A DNA stretch of 64,000 nt from Myxococcales bacterium (GCA_016707895.1 JADJGV010000003.1:1-64000), one strand, 5' to 3'; shown: positions 54,506 to 63,438, counted from the first letter of the stretch. The notes: generated by a model not told the origin, from the letters alone. Made by a program: numbers and translations.

Positions 54506-55690
54506 TCACCGCGCGAACAGGACCGCGCTGCCGACGCCGGCGGCGCCGCTGACCGCCGCGATCCCGTGGCCGCCGTCGGTGCGGGCCAGGTGCGCGGCGA
54601 CGTTGCCGGCCAGGATCGCGCCGGTGGCGCCGAACGCATGGCCGAGCGCGAGCGTGCCGCCGTCGGGGTTGAGCCGGGCCGGGTCGAGGTCGAGGTCGCG
54701 CTCGAGCCGGAGGCACAGCGCGGCGAACGCCTCGGCGAACTCGATCACCGCCAGGTCGCGCGCGGCCAGGCCGGCGCGCGCCAGCACCTCGACGATCGCC
54801 GCCTGCCCCGCGGTCAGCATCGCCACCGGATCGGCGGCGACGCTGGCGGCGGCGACCACCCGCGCGATCGGCGTGAGGCCGTAGCGCGCGGCGGCCGCGG
54901 CGGTGCCGATCACCAGCAGCGCGGCGGCGTCGGCCAGCGGCGGCGACGACGCGCGGGTGTGATCGTGGCGGATCGCTGCCAGCCCTGGCGTGTGGGCCAG
55001 CGCCAGCGCGTCCTGGCCGCCCGCGCCCAGCTCGGCGAACGCCGACGGCAGCGCCGCCAGCTGATCGGCGGTGGGCGCGTAGTCGAGCAGCTCGTCGCGA
55101 TCGAGCGCGACCGCGCCGTCGGCCGTGCGCACCGGCGCGGTCCAGGCGTGCAGCCGCCCGGCGGCGTCCGCCGCGCGCGCCCGGGCCCGCGTGCGCGCCG
55201 CGTAGTCGTCGAGCGCGGCCCGCGGCGTGCCGTCGACGGTCGCGGCCAGATCCGCCGCGATGCCCATGTGCAGGCGGCCGACGCCGTCCTGCCACCACGG
55301 CCCGCGGTCGGCGAACAAGGGCACCTGCGACACGCTCTCGACGCCGCCGGCGATCACCAGCTCGCAGTCGCCGGCGCGCACGCGGGCCGCGGCGATCGCC
55401 ACCGCCTCGAGCCCCGACGCGCAGAACCGGTTGATCATCGTCCCGCCGGCGTGCGCGCCCAGCCCCGCCGCGATCGCCGCGGCCCGCGCCAGGTTGCCGC
55501 CCTGCGCGTCGAGCTGCGACGCGCAGCCCAGGACGATGTCGTCGACCGCGTCGGCCTCGACGCCGCGCGCCAGCAGCGACACCAGCAGCTGGCGCACCAG
55601 CTCGCCCGGCGCGATCGCCGCCAGCGCGCCCCGGGCCGAGCCCTTGCCGCGCGGCGTGCGCACCTGCGCCAGCACGAAGGCCTCAGGCAT
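54506..55690 (-). CDS. FadA-type thiolase lacking the second active-site Cys
   Basis: This is a 394-residue acetyl-CoA C-acyltransferase-like protein. The nucleophilic Cys is present in MINRFCASGLEAV, and the histidine in LALGHAFGATGA. The C-terminal motif, normally Cys-x-Gly-Gly-Gly (proton donor to the nucleophile), reads AVSGAAGVGSAVLF: Ser replaces Cys. Reversible thiolysis may be impaired or the enzyme may use a different base. It overlaps the carotenoid oxygenase by eight bases, last gene of the three-gene operon from 58366. Confidence 0.87.
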   Translation of the reverse strand: MPEAFVLAQVRTPRGKGSARGALAAIAPGELVRQLLVSLLARGVEADAVDDIVLGCASQLDAQGGNLARAAAIAAGLGAHAGGTMINRFCASGLEAVAIAAARVRAGDCELVIAGGVESVSQVPLFADRGPWWQDGVGRLHMGIAADLAATVDGTPRAALDDYAARTRARARAADAAGRLHAWTAPVRTADGAVALDRDELLDYAPTADQLAALPSAFAELGAGGQDALALAHTPGLAAIRHDHTRASSPPLADAAALLVIGTAAAAARYGLTPIARVVAAASVAADPVAMLTAGQAAIVEVLARAGLAARDLAVIEFAEAFAALCLRLERDLDLDPARLNPDGGTLALGHAFGATGAILAGNVAAHLARTDGGHGIAAVSGAAGVGSAVLFAR

Positions 55691-57152
55691 GGAGCTCCTC
55701 GGCGCTGGCCCAGCACGCGTGGGTGCCGCTGCAGATCCGCTCGGGCAGCCGCACCCGCGCGATCGGCCCGGCGCTCGGCCGGTCGGCCGCGAAGATCTGG
55801 CACTCGCTGGTGTCGTGGGCGACGTCGGACACGAACGTCACCAGCCAGCCGTCGTCCTCGCGGGTGCCGCCCGGGCGCGGCACCATCGGCGCCTCGCTGG
55901 CGTAGACCTGCGGCGGGAACTGGTAGTGGTCGGTCGCGCCGGTCGTGACGTCGAGGCGCGCGACGCCGTCGAACAAGAACCAGCCGATCGGCGCGCTCAT
56001 CTGCCACGCGTAGCGGTAGGGGCGCCCGGCCCGGCGCGGATCGATCGTCGGGAACTCGGCGACGCCGTCGGCGATCCGGCCCTCGCGGGTGGCGCCGGTG
56101 CGCAGGTCGAAGCGCCAGCGGTACGGCCGCGCGCGCATCGCCGCGAGGTCGACCATCTTCTTGAGCCCGGCGTACGCGCCGTCGGCGGGATCGGGCTTGG
56201 GCATCGGATCTTCCTGGAAGTACCCGTCGAGCACGACCTCGTCGCCGTCCTCGTAGGCGTTGATCCAGTGCAGCACGTACGTGGGCGCGGCCTCGAACCA
56301 CCGCACGTCGGCCCCGGTCCCGCGCCGCGGCATGATCCCGAAGCGCGACGGCTGATCGCGGTGGAACCGCGGGCGGTAGATGCCCTGCGCCAGGAGCGTC
56401 GGATCCCAGTACAGCGGCAGGTCGTTCCAGATCACGAACCGCTCGGTGAACGCCAGGTCGTGGGGCAGCCGCGGCCCGGGCAGCGGCACGTCGGCGGCGT
56501 GGACCAGCGCGCCGTGACGATCGATCACGCCGTAGCGCAGGTACGGCGCGGTCGTGCCGTAGCTCCACACCAGCAGCTCCCCGGTCGCCGGGTCGAGCTT
56601 GGGGTGCGCCGACACGCCGCCGGGGAACGTCCGCGACCACGGCGCGACGCCGCGCTCGGCCAGCGTCACCGGATCGTGCGCGTAGACGTCGCCGCACTGG
56701 TAGAAGGTGGTGAGCGCGGCGCCGGCGTGGACGACGACGTCGGTCGACGACGCGTCCTTCATGCGACCGCGCGCACCCCAGCCATCGCGCAGCGAGCGCG
56801 CCGGCGGCTCGATGATCCCGGCCCACAGCGGCGCGCCGGCCTCGAGCTCGGCGGCCAGGCCGGCGGTGCGCACCATGCGGTTCCGGTAGCTGGCGCGGCC
56901 GCCGCCGAAGCGGATCGCGTGGACCATGCCGTCGCCGTCGAACGGGTGGTAACGGCCGATCGCGTCGTGGATCGGGTTCTCGGTGTTGCGCAGGTAGACG
57001 CCGTCGAGCGCCGGCGGGATCGCGCCCTCGATCACGTCGAGGTCGTCGGCGTCCCACTCGGTGCGCTGCGGCCGCCACGCGCCGGTGCGGTACGGGTGAT
57101 CGTCGTCGGCCGGCAGCCGCGCCGGCCAGGCGTGGACCGCGCGGGCCTTCAC
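55683..57152 (-). CDS. carotenoid oxygenase family protein
   Basis: This is a 489-residue non-haem iron dioxygenase of the carotenoid cleavage (CCD/RPE65) family, a seven-bladed propeller. The four iron-binding His are readable: SAHPKLD, LPHDLAFTE, LHWINAYEDGD and ICSGTHACW near the C-terminus. RNTENPIHDAIGRYHPFDGDG and a Glu-rich middle match the family. It overlaps the thiolase stop (GTG 57152, GTGA) and the next thiolase start by eight bases, so it is translated from the same mRNA as two thiolases. This suggests cleavage of carotenoids or stilbene-like compounds followed by thiolytic degradation. Confidence 0.88.
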   Translation of the reverse strand: MKARAVHAWPARLPADDDHPYRTGAWRPQRTEWDADDLDVIEGAIPPALDGVYLRNTENPIHDAIGRYHPFDGDGMVHAIRFGGGRASYRNRMVRTAGLAAELEAGAPLWAGIIEPPARSLRDGWGARGRMKDASSTDVVVHAGAALTTFYQCGDVYAHDPVTLAERGVAPWSRTFPGGVSAHPKLDPATGELLVWSYGTTAPYLRYGVIDRHGALVHAADVPLPGPRLPHDLAFTERFVIWNDLPLYWDPTLLAQGIYRPRFHRDQPSRFGIMPRRGTGADVRWFEAAPTYVLHWINAYEDGDEVVLDGYFQEDPMPKPDPADGAYAGLKKMVDLAAMRARPYRWRFDLRTGATREGRIADGVAEFPTIDPRRAGRPYRYAWQMSAPIGWFLFDGVARLDVTTGATDHYQFPPQVYASEAPMVPRPGGTREDDGWLVTFVSDVAHDTSECQIFAADRPSAGPIARVRLPERICSGTHACWASAEELHA

Positions 57153-58366
57153 GGCGCCCCCAGCACGAACGCGCAGGCGGTCGTGCCGCTGCCGCCGATG
57201 TTGAGCGTCGCGAAGCGGCGCGCGCCGGCCACCTGGTAGTCGCCGGCGGTGCCGCTCACCTGGCGGGCGGCGTCGACGATCATCCGCACGCCGCTGGCGC
57301 CCACCGGGTGGCCGCCGCCGATCAGCCCGCCCGAGGGGTTGATCGCGAACGCCCCGCCGCGGGCCACGGTGCCGTCGTCGAGCGCGCGCCCGGCCTGCCC
57401 CGGCGGCGTCACGCCGAGGTGATCGATCGCCAGGTACTCGGTGATCGTGAAGCAGTCGTGGACCTCGGCGCCGGCCAGATCCTCGGGGCCGCGCACGTCG
57501 GCGCGGCGGTAGGCGTCGGTGATCGCGTCGCGCAGGTGCGGCAGCAGGTACGGCGCGTCGGCGCCGCGCGCCAGCTTGGCGTCGAGGCCGAGCCCCGCGG
57601 TGCGGTGGCCCCAGCCCAGCAGGCGGGCCCACGGCGCGCGCCGCTCGACGAACGCCGCCGACGCCACGACGAGCGCCGCCGCGCCGTCGGTGACCTGCGA
57701 GCAGTCGAGGCGGCGCAGCCGGCCTTCGATGATCGGGTTGACCGCGTCGTCGGCCCAGCGCGCGGCGAACGCGTCGTCGCCGAAGCGCCAGCCGCGGGCC
57801 TGGGCGTGCGGGTTGGCGCGCGCGTTGCCCAGGTTCTTCTGCGCGATCGCCGCCAGGTGCCGCGGCTCCAGCCCCCAGCGCTGGTCGTACGCGTCGGCGA
57901 TGCGCGCGAACATGTGCGGCCACAGGTAGCGCGCGCCCTGGCCCTCGTGGCCGATCCACGCCGCGGTGCCCATGTGCCGCGCGGCCTGCTCGCCGTCGAC
58001 GTTGCGCTCTTGCTCGACGCCCAGCACCAGCGCGCACTGCGCGCGGCCGGCCTCGATCGCCGCCATCGCCGCCAGCAGCGCCACCGAGCCCGACGCGCAC
58101 GCGGCCTCGTGGCGCGTCGCCGGCACGCCCCACAGCGCCGGCCGCGCGGTCGCCGGCATGGCGCCGAGCTGGGCCTGCCCGGCGAACAGCTCGCCGAACG
58201 CGTTGCCGACGTGGATCGCGTCGACGTCGCCGGCCTCGACGCCGGCCGCGGCCAGCGCGCCGTCGACCGCCTCGCCCACCAGCTCGACCAGCTCGCGGCC
58301 CTCGCGCGCCAGGTTGCGCGCGAAGTCCGACTGGTACCCTCCAAGGACGAACACCGGCGCGCTCAT
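57149..58366 (-). CDS. SCP2-type thiolase / acetyl-CoA acetyltransferase paralogue A
   Basis: This is a 405-residue paralogue of the gene at 51878: HEAACASGSVALLA, VHDCFTITEYLAIDHLG and NPSGGLIGGGHPVGASG carry the active residues. The N-terminus VFVLGGYQSDFARNLARE is nearly the same as in the other copy, so the pair arose by duplication. It heads the operon with the oxygenase and FadA-type thiolase; TAGGCT lies six bases before its ATG. Confidence 0.9.
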   Translation of the reverse strand: MSAPVFVLGGYQSDFARNLAREGRELVELVGEAVDGALAAAGVEAGDVDAIHVGNAFGELFAGQAQLGAMPATARPALWGVPATRHEAACASGSVALLAAMAAIEAGRAQCALVLGVEQERNVDGEQAARHMGTAAWIGHEGQGARYLWPHMFARIADAYDQRWGLEPRHLAAIAQKNLGNARANPHAQARGWRFGDDAFAARWADDAVNPIIEGRLRRLDCSQVTDGAAALVVASAAFVERRAPWARLLGWGHRTAGLGLDAKLARGADAPYLLPHLRDAITDAYRRADVRGPEDLAGAEVHDCFTITEYLAIDHLGVTPPGQAGRALDDGTVARGGAFAINPSGGLIGGGHPVGASGVRMIVDAARQVSGTAGDYQVAGARRFATLNIGGSGTTACAFVLGAP

Positions 58367-58372
58367 GGGCCG

Positions 58373-58378
58373 AGCCTA
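58373..58378 (-). promoter_or_regulatory. -10 hexamer TAGGCT, 6 nt before ATG 58366
   Basis: TAGGCT, six bases, ATG of the first gene of the thiolase-oxygenase operon. It implies a leaderless operon message. Confidence 0.5.
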
Positions 58379-58388
58379 CACCGCGCGC

Positions 58389-59210
58389 TCACCGCGCCGC
58401 GAGCTGGCACGCGTCGGCGAAGCCGGCGTCGCACGCGATCGCGGCGGCCACCTCGGCCTGCGCCGCGTCGGGGCCCATGCAGTCCCCGGTGCAGGTCGGC
58501 GTCAGGCGACGGGCCAGCTCGAAGCACGCGGGCGTGCCCCCGGCCTGACACGCCGCGGTCAGGTAGCCGCGCAACCCGATCGGCTCGTCGAGGTACGCGA
58601 CCCCCGCCACCACGCACGCGTCGGCCATGCCGCCGGCGCACAGGTGATCCAACGCCGCGAGGTCGTCGGTGCGGCGCGCGCGCGCCATGCAGGCGAGCCG
58701 ATCGACGTCGCAGGCGTCGCTGCCTGTGCGGATCTGCGCCGCGCGCGCGCACGCCGCGGCGTCACCGCGCTCGCAGCCGGCGCCGAAGAACCAGCGCGCG
58801 ATCTCGGGGTACGGCGGCGATTCCTCGAGGAACCGCCCGACCGCGTGACAGGTGGCACCGTCGCCGTCGGCGCAGGCCGCGACGCTCGAGGCCAGGAGCT
58901 CGCACAGCGGCCGCGGTCCCAGGATGCACGCCGGGTCGATCAGGCGACGGAGCAGCCTGCCGGTCGACGAGGGGTGCACGCGCTGGGGCCGGGCGGCCGT
59001 CGCCTCGGACAGCCGCAGCGCCGCGGCCCGGCGCGCGTCCACCGTCGCGCGGATGCGATCGGCATCGAGCGCGACGACCGGCGGCGCCGGCGGCCGCCAG
59101 CGCACCGAGCCGCGCGGGTGGAGCCACAGCGCCGCCAGCGCGGCGATGGCGATCGCGCCGACGAGCGACCAGCGGAGACGCGGGAACAAAGACGAGCGAG
59201 GGACGGGCAT
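58389..59210 (-). CDS. membrane-anchored Cys-rich repeat protein (Hcp/Sel1-like)
   Basis: This protein has 273 residues. The N-terminal helix WSLVGAIAIAALAALWL near residue 15-30 anchors it, with the bulk outside. From about residue 105 it has repeated paired cysteines at fixed distance (CERGDAAACARAA, CAGGMADACVVAG, CQAGGTPACFELA, CDAGFADACQLAA), the pattern of Helicobacter-type cysteine-rich Sel1-like repeats with disulfide-locked helical pairs. These usually mediate protein contacts at the surface. ATG 59210 is chosen; an in-frame GTG 59249 exists. Confidence 0.8.
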   Translation of the reverse strand: MPVPRSSLFPRLRWSLVGAIAIAALAALWLHPRGSVRWRPPAPPVVALDADRIRATVDARRAAALRLSEATAARPQRVHPSSTGRLLRRLIDPACILGPRPLCELLASSVAACADGDGATCHAVGRFLEESPPYPEIARWFFGAGCERGDAAACARAAQIRTGSDACDVDRLACMARARRTDDLAALDHLCAGGMADACVVAGVAYLDEPIGLRGYLTAACQAGGTPACFELARRLTPTCTGDCMGPDAAQAEVAAAIACDAGFADACQLAAR

Positions 59211-59315
59211 GACCCCGCGCTCTTCACGTGCGGTGCCAGCGTCACCCACGCCGGATCGCGACCTTGCGCCCCGCCAGCGGGACCTCGCCGTGCCAGCTTG
59301 GCAGCGCGCGCCCGC

Positions 59316-59969
59316 TCAGCGGTGCGGCGTTGGCTCGACGATCGGCGCGGGCGGCAGGTCGTACGCGTCGCACAGCGCGCCGCGCAGCTCGTCGAGCGCC
59401 GACGCCAGGCGCTGGGTCGCGCCGACCAGCTCGGCGTGGGCCGCGTCGACCGCGGCCAGCGCGCCGGTCCGCGGGATCGACTCCAGGAACGGCCGGATCG
59501 CGTCGATGACGCTGCGCTCGATGCCGACCTTGTGGCCGACCGTGCGGTTGATGACCTCCTCGGCCAGGTCGGGGACGAAGCGCTCCTCGATCCGCTTGCG
59601 CTGCCGCGAGCGATCGAGCGCGCCCTGGATCTCGCCGGCCATCAGCTGGGCCTGGGCCACCGCCGCCGCGCGCACCGCGCCGGCGATCGCCTGCTCCTGC
59701 GCCTCGATCGCCTCGACCAGCTCGGGCGCGCGGATCGCGATCAGATCATCGAGGTTGACCCGGCTCGCGCGGCTCAGCTGCACCCGCGCCGGGCGAAAGC
59801 CGGCCAGGGTCTGCAGGCTGGCCGACCACGTCAGGTGGCCGTGCTCGAGCAGGTGCAGCTCGCGCGCCAGCGCCTCGCGCAGCGGCCAGATCGCCGAGTG
59901 GAGCCACGCCTGCACGCGCAGCGAGCCGGGGCCGGGCTTGGCCTTGGTACGTCGTCGGGTAGTCGCCAT
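59316..59969 (-). CDS. helical hypothetical protein, 217 residues
   Basis: This is a soluble, mostly alpha-helical protein with coiled-coil character (VEAIEAQEQAIAGAVRAAAV, EIQGALDRSRQRKRIEERF). The middle DLAEEVINRTVGHKVGIERS and Pro-rich end are unremarkable. No family is recognised. A basic N-terminus (TTRRRTKAKPGPG) could bind nucleic acid. A TAGCTT hexamer lies seven bases before ATG 59969, with GTG immediately upstream as another start. Confidence 0.75.
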   Translation of the reverse strand: MATTRRRTKAKPGPGSLRVQAWLHSAIWPLREALARELHLLEHGHLTWSASLQTLAGFRPARVQLSRASRVNLDDLIAIRAPELVEAIEAQEQAIAGAVRAAAVAQAQLMAGEIQGALDRSRQRKRIEERFVPDLAEEVINRTVGHKVGIERSVIDAIRPFLESIPRTGALAAVDAAHAELVGATQRLASALDELRGALCDAYDLPPAPIVEPTPHR

Positions 59970-60044
59970 CACCGCCAAGCTAACCACAGCGTGACCGCGC
60001 GCACGAGGGGCCCACGCGACCGCTCGCCGCAGCTGCGCCGGTGA

Positions 60045-60608
60045 TCAGTCGCGGCAGCCAGGCGAGCCCAGGCCGCTCAGCAAGAAGCAGTCGACGAACG
60101 CCCACACCAGCGCACCACCGAGCAGCGCGGCGAACCCGCCAGCCACCACCAGCGACACGCTGCGGACCACGCTGTCCTCGGGGCACAGGCCGGCGCACCC
60201 GACGCTGCCGGCCAGCGTCGACAGCACCGCGGTCGTCACGACCTGGTCGGGCGGCTGCAGCGTGCGCGTGTGGTAGCGCCGCACCTCGAACTCGGCGTCG
60301 GCGAACTGCGCCAGCGCGCACTGCGGCTCGACCGCCGGCGGCGGCGCAGCGCACCCCTGCTCCAGCTCGCGCAGCGACAGCCGCCCGCCATCGAGCCACA
60401 GCGCCTGGCCGTCGACCACCACGACGCGCTGCCGGCCGACCACCCGATCGTCGCGCCAGTGCTTGCCGGTGAGCTGGCTGCGGCCGAGCCGGTGGCGCTC
60501 GGCGATGGTGGCCCGCAGGTCAGCGCCCGACACCGTGACGCGGTGGCGCACCGTGCACGCCGGCGCGGCGGCCACGGTGACGGCCAGGGCCAGGGCCAGC
60601 GCGCGCAC
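60045..60608 (-). CDS. putative lipoprotein/membrane protein, 187 residues
   Basis: Signal-like N-terminus ALALALAVTVAAAPACTV with a possible lipobox (APAC), a soluble part with one basic face (HRVTVSGADLRATIAERHRL) and two hydrophobic stretches near the C-terminus (TTAVLSTLAGSVGCAGLC and VSLVVAGGFAALLGGALVWA), ending in several Cys. No family recognised. GTG 60608 is supported by TAGACT six bases upstream, a hexamer that includes the stop codon of the ligase gene. Confidence 0.75.
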   Translation of the reverse strand: MRALALALAVTVAAAPACTVRHRVTVSGADLRATIAERHRLGRSQLTGKHWRDDRVVGRQRVVVVDGQALWLDGGRLSLRELEQGCAAPPPAVEPQCALAQFADAEFEVRRYHTRTLQPPDQVVTTAVLSTLAGSVGCAGLCPEDSVVRSVSLVVAGGFAALLGGALVWAFVDCFLLSGLGSPGCRD

Positions 60609-60614
60609 GCCGGC

Positions 60615-60620
60615 AGTCTA
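60615..60620 (-). promoter_or_regulatory. -10 hexamer TAGACT, 6 nt before GTG 60608
   Basis: The first three bases (TAG, 60620-60618) are the stop codon of the DNA ligase, so the end of one gene is part of the promoter of the next. Confidence 0.45.
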
Positions 60621-62132
60621 CTCCGGCACCACGCCGTCGGCGCGCGCGATGCCCCACACCGCGTCGATCGCGTCGGCGTCCGCGGCCCGCTTGTCGTCGC
60701 GGTAGCGCACGACGCGCGCGTGGCGCAGCGCCAGGCCGCTCGGGTAGCGGGCCGATCGCTGCACGTCGTTGAACTCGATCTCGACCACCAGCTCGGGGCG
60801 CACCTGCACGACGTGGCCGTCGCGGGCGACCTCGCGCGCCAGCAGCGCCTCGGTCTGCCAGCGCAGCGTCTCGTCGGTGAGCCCCTTGAACGTCTTGCCC
60901 AGCATCGCCCAGCCGGCGCCGTCGCGCGCGCCGAGGTGCAGGTTCGACAGCCAGCCCTTGCGGCGACCCGAGCCCCACTCGGCCGCCAGCACCACCAGAT
61001 CGAGCCGCCGCACCTTCTTGATCTTCAGCCACGCGGCGCCGCGGGTGCCGGCGGCGTACGGCGCGTCGAGCGCCTTGGCCACGACGCCCTCGTGGCCCGC
61101 CGCCAGCGCGTCGGCGTAGAACCGCGCGGCGGCGGTCGCGTCGTCGGTCACCAGCCGCGGCACCACCAGCGGGCCGGCGACCGCGTCGAGCCGCGCCCAC
61201 CGCTCGCTGGCGGGTGCATCGAGCAGCACCGTGTCGTCGATCCGCAGCGCGTCGAACAGCACCACGGCCAGCGGCCCGCCATCGGCGGCCTTGCGTCTCA
61301 TCGTGTCCTGGAACGGCAGCGGCCGGCCGTCGTCGTCGTGCCCCAGCGCCTCGCCGTCGACGATCAGCCGCTGCGCCGGCAGCGCGGCGATCGCCGCGAT
61401 CACCTCCGGCACGCTGGCCGTGACGTCGTTGCCCAGCCGCGAGTACGCCCGCACCGCCGCGCCGTCCTTGTGCACCTGCACGCGGAAGCCGTCGAGCTTG
61501 TGATCGAACGCCGCGCGGCCGCCCAGCGCCGCCAGCGCCGCCGCCGGATCGTCGGCGGTCTGCGCCAGCATCGGCAGCACCGGCCGGAACAGCGTCAGCG
61601 TGAACCCGCCCAGCGCCGCCGCGCCGCCGTCGAGCGCCGCCGCCACCACCGCGCCCAGCTCGCCCGCCAGCATGTACGCCGTGCGCACCGTCGCCAGCGG
61701 CACCTCGCTCGCCACCGCCGCCGCCTCGACCACCAGCGCCGCCAGCGCGCCCTGCCGCACCTCGCCCACCAGCAGCGCCCGCAGGAACGCCGCCTCCGTC
61801 GCCGTCGCCGCCGCCAGCAGCGCCGCCACCGCGTCGCGCCGCGCCTGCTTCGACCCCGGCCCCGCCACCGCCGCCAGCGCCGCCAGCCGCGCGTCGACCT
61901 CGCCCACCGTCAGCATCGCCTCGGTCGCCGGCGCGGTCGCGGCCAGCTCGCTCACCAGCGCGTAGCCCACGCCGACCTTGTGGCCGCACTCGCCGGCCAG
62001 GTGCCGCGCCACGATCGCCCGCTCGTCGGCCGCCGCCGCGCGCAGCAGCGCCGCCAGCGCCGCCACCTTCGCCTTGCGCCCGCGCGCCGCCGCCACCGCG
62101 TCGCTGGTCCCGGCCACCTCGGCGTAGCGCAC
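60618..62132 (-). CDS. ATP-dependent DNA ligase
   Basis: This is a 504-residue ligase that seals DNA nicks through an enzyme-AMP intermediate. Residues 1-180 form the DNA-binding domain (CGHKVGVGYALV, TMR-like helices). The adenylated lysine is Lys212 in HKLDGFR (KxDG motif), followed by RLIVDGEALGH (motif III), EGVVAKALDAPY (motif IV) and LKIKK (motif V). The OB-fold end has MLGKTFKGLTDE. It is the archaeal/actinobacterial LigB type that coexists with NAD ligase and may serve repair. TACGCT is seven bases before GTG 62132. Confidence 0.92.
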   Translation of the reverse strand: MRYAEVAGTSDAVAAARGRKAKVAALAALLRAAAADERAIVARHLAGECGHKVGVGYALVSELAATAPATEAMLTVGEVDARLAALAAVAGPGSKQARRDAVAALLAAATATEAAFLRALLVGEVRQGALAALVVEAAAVASEVPLATVRTAYMLAGELGAVVAAALDGGAAALGGFTLTLFRPVLPMLAQTADDPAAALAALGGRAAFDHKLDGFRVQVHKDGAAVRAYSRLGNDVTASVPEVIAAIAALPAQRLIVDGEALGHDDDGRPLPFQDTMRRKAADGGPLAVVLFDALRIDDTVLLDAPASERWARLDAVAGPLVVPRLVTDDATAAARFYADALAAGHEGVVAKALDAPYAAGTRGAAWLKIKKVRRLDLVVLAAEWGSGRRKGWLSNLHLGARDGAGWAMLGKTFKGLTDETLRWQTEALLAREVARDGHVVQVRPELVVEIEFNDVQRSARYPSGLALRHARVVRYRDDKRAADADAIDAVWGIARADGVVPE

Positions 62133-62139
62133 GCCGGGC

Positions 62140-62145
62140 AGCGTA
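62140..62145 (-). promoter_or_regulatory. -10 hexamer TACGCT upstream of ligase GTG 62132
   Basis: TACGCT ends seven bases before the GTG, so the leader would be at most one base. Confidence 0.4.
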
Positions 62146-62243
62146 GCGCGTCCCGCCAGATCGCGCTCAGGGCGTCGCCCGCCGCCGAGCGGAGCGCGAG
62201 CGCGCCCCGCTCGCTTCCTTGCCGACAGCTCGCGCCCGATCGG

Positions 62244-62774
62244 TCAATCCTCGTTGCCGTCCTCGCCGGCTCCGGGCGCGATGGCCGCGTCATACCAAGC
62301 GACCTGCGACAGCCACGCAAGGAAGCTCGTGCCTTCGACGAGCCGCGGTCCAGACTCCCACACTCCAATGATCTGTCCGGACGTCCCTTCCTCCCCGGGA
62401 GCCAGATCCACCATGAGCCAGTTGTCCTCATCGTCGGTGGTCACGGGTATCCACGAAGGAATCCAGATCTCTTGACGCACCGCCTCAGCGCCGTCATCAG
62501 CCCCATCCCCCTCGAACTCCCCGGCGTCGAACTGCGCCTTCATCTTCGTCCACTCGTGGACGATCTGCTCGATGGACAACAGCCGGTGCCCCCGGCAGCG
62601 GCGCGCTTCGCCGCCGCCGTCGTGGGCGAGGTAGAACGCGTGCATCTCGGCGGGCAACGTCACGCCGAGGGCGCGCTCGGCGGCCGAGAGCTGTTGCGCG
62701 TCAGCCCCGGCAGGCAGCAGGACATCGCTCGATGCGGCCGACTCTTCCACCAGCCTGATGAGTGCAGTGAACAT
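62244..62774 (-). CDS. SMI1/KNR4 family protein
   Basis: This is a 176-residue single-domain SUKH-fold protein. The start LIRLVEESAASSDVLLPAGA and LSAAERALGVTLPAEMHAFY are the family's first helix and the FyxxxGG core, then WIPVTTDDEDNWLMVDLAPG and VWESGPRLVEGTSFLAWLSQ give the end. SUKH proteins are common immunity proteins of contact-dependent toxins, but no toxin gene is adjacent here. TATATC lies seven bases before ATG 62774. Confidence 0.88.
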   Translation of the reverse strand: MFTALIRLVEESAASSDVLLPAGADAQQLSAAERALGVTLPAEMHAFYLAHDGGGEARRCRGHRLLSIEQIVHEWTKMKAQFDAGEFEGDGADDGAEAVRQEIWIPSWIPVTTDDEDNWLMVDLAPGEEGTSGQIIGVWESGPRLVEGTSFLAWLSQVAWYDAAIAPGAGEDGNED

Positions 62775-62909
62775 GCTCCGCGATATAGTCGATCTCGACC
62801 GTCAACCGCAACGAACACCGGAACCGTCGGCGCGCAATGTCGAGCGGCCGGGCGCGATGTCGAGCGACGGCAGCAGCGTGCCTCGAACGACACCCCCGAC
62901 GGCCGCGCG

Positions 62910-63353
62910 TCATGCCGCGCGCGCGCGCTCCACGAGCTGCACGAGCTGCGGGGCGCGGAGCAGGCCGGGCTGCAGCGAGACGGCGCGGCCGCCGCGGAAC
63001 AGGCCGAAGGTGGGGATGCTGCGGATCTGGAAGCGGGCGGCGAGGTCGGGGTTGCGCTCGGTGTCGACCTTCAGCACGACGGCGCGGCCGGCCAGGGTGG
63101 CGGCGGCCTGGGCGACCTCCGGCGCGGCCATCCGGCATGGGCCGCACCACGGCGCCCAGAAGTCGACCAGCACCGGCACCGGCGAGGCGCCGACGATGGC
63201 GTCGAAGCTGGCGGCGTCGACCTCGATCGGCTCAGCCTGGGGCGGCAGCGCGGTCTTGCACGCGCCGCACGCGCCGCGATCGGCCAGGTGCGCGGGGGGG
63301 ATGCGGTTCTGCCGTCCGCACTGAGGACAGCGCCGGCTGGCCGAGGTCGACAT
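62910..63353 (-). CDS. trxC: thioredoxin 2 (zinc-binding TrxC type)
   Basis: This is a 147-residue cytoplasmic disulfide reductase. The N-terminal zinc finger has Cys9, Cys12, Cys29 and Cys32 (CPQC and CGAC), and the active site WCGPC is Cys70/Cys73. FWAPWCGPCRM, the cis-Pro in RSIPTFGLF and the C-terminal helix are all present. TrxC proteins protect against oxidative stress. No -10 hexamer at the usual distance was found. It is divergent from the pterin gene. Confidence 0.93.
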   Translation of the reverse strand: MSTSASRRCPQCGRQNRIPPAHLADRGACGACKTALPPQAEPIEVDAASFDAIVGASPVPVLVDFWAPWCGPCRMAAPEVAQAAATLAGRAVVLKVDTERNPDLAARFQIRSIPTFGLFRGGRAVSLQPGLLRAPQLVQLVERARAA

Positions 63354-63426
63354 GCCGACAACGTGGTGCCGGTTCGCGCCGCGTCAATCCCCCGCCGGGG
63401 CGCTGGCGCCGGCGGGCGCAGACGGC

Positions 63427-63432
63427 GATGCT
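63427..63432 (+). promoter_or_regulatory. -10 hexamer GATGCT, 6 nt before ATG 63439
   Basis: A weak match (A2, T3 and T6 of consensus) but in the recurrent six-base position. Confidence 0.3.
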
Positions 63433-63438
63433 CGCGCC

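Noticed and set aside
62758..63324. plus-strand frame opposite the thioredoxin gene
   Set aside because: It lacks domain motifs; the minus strand carries WCGPC and zinc-finger cysteines.
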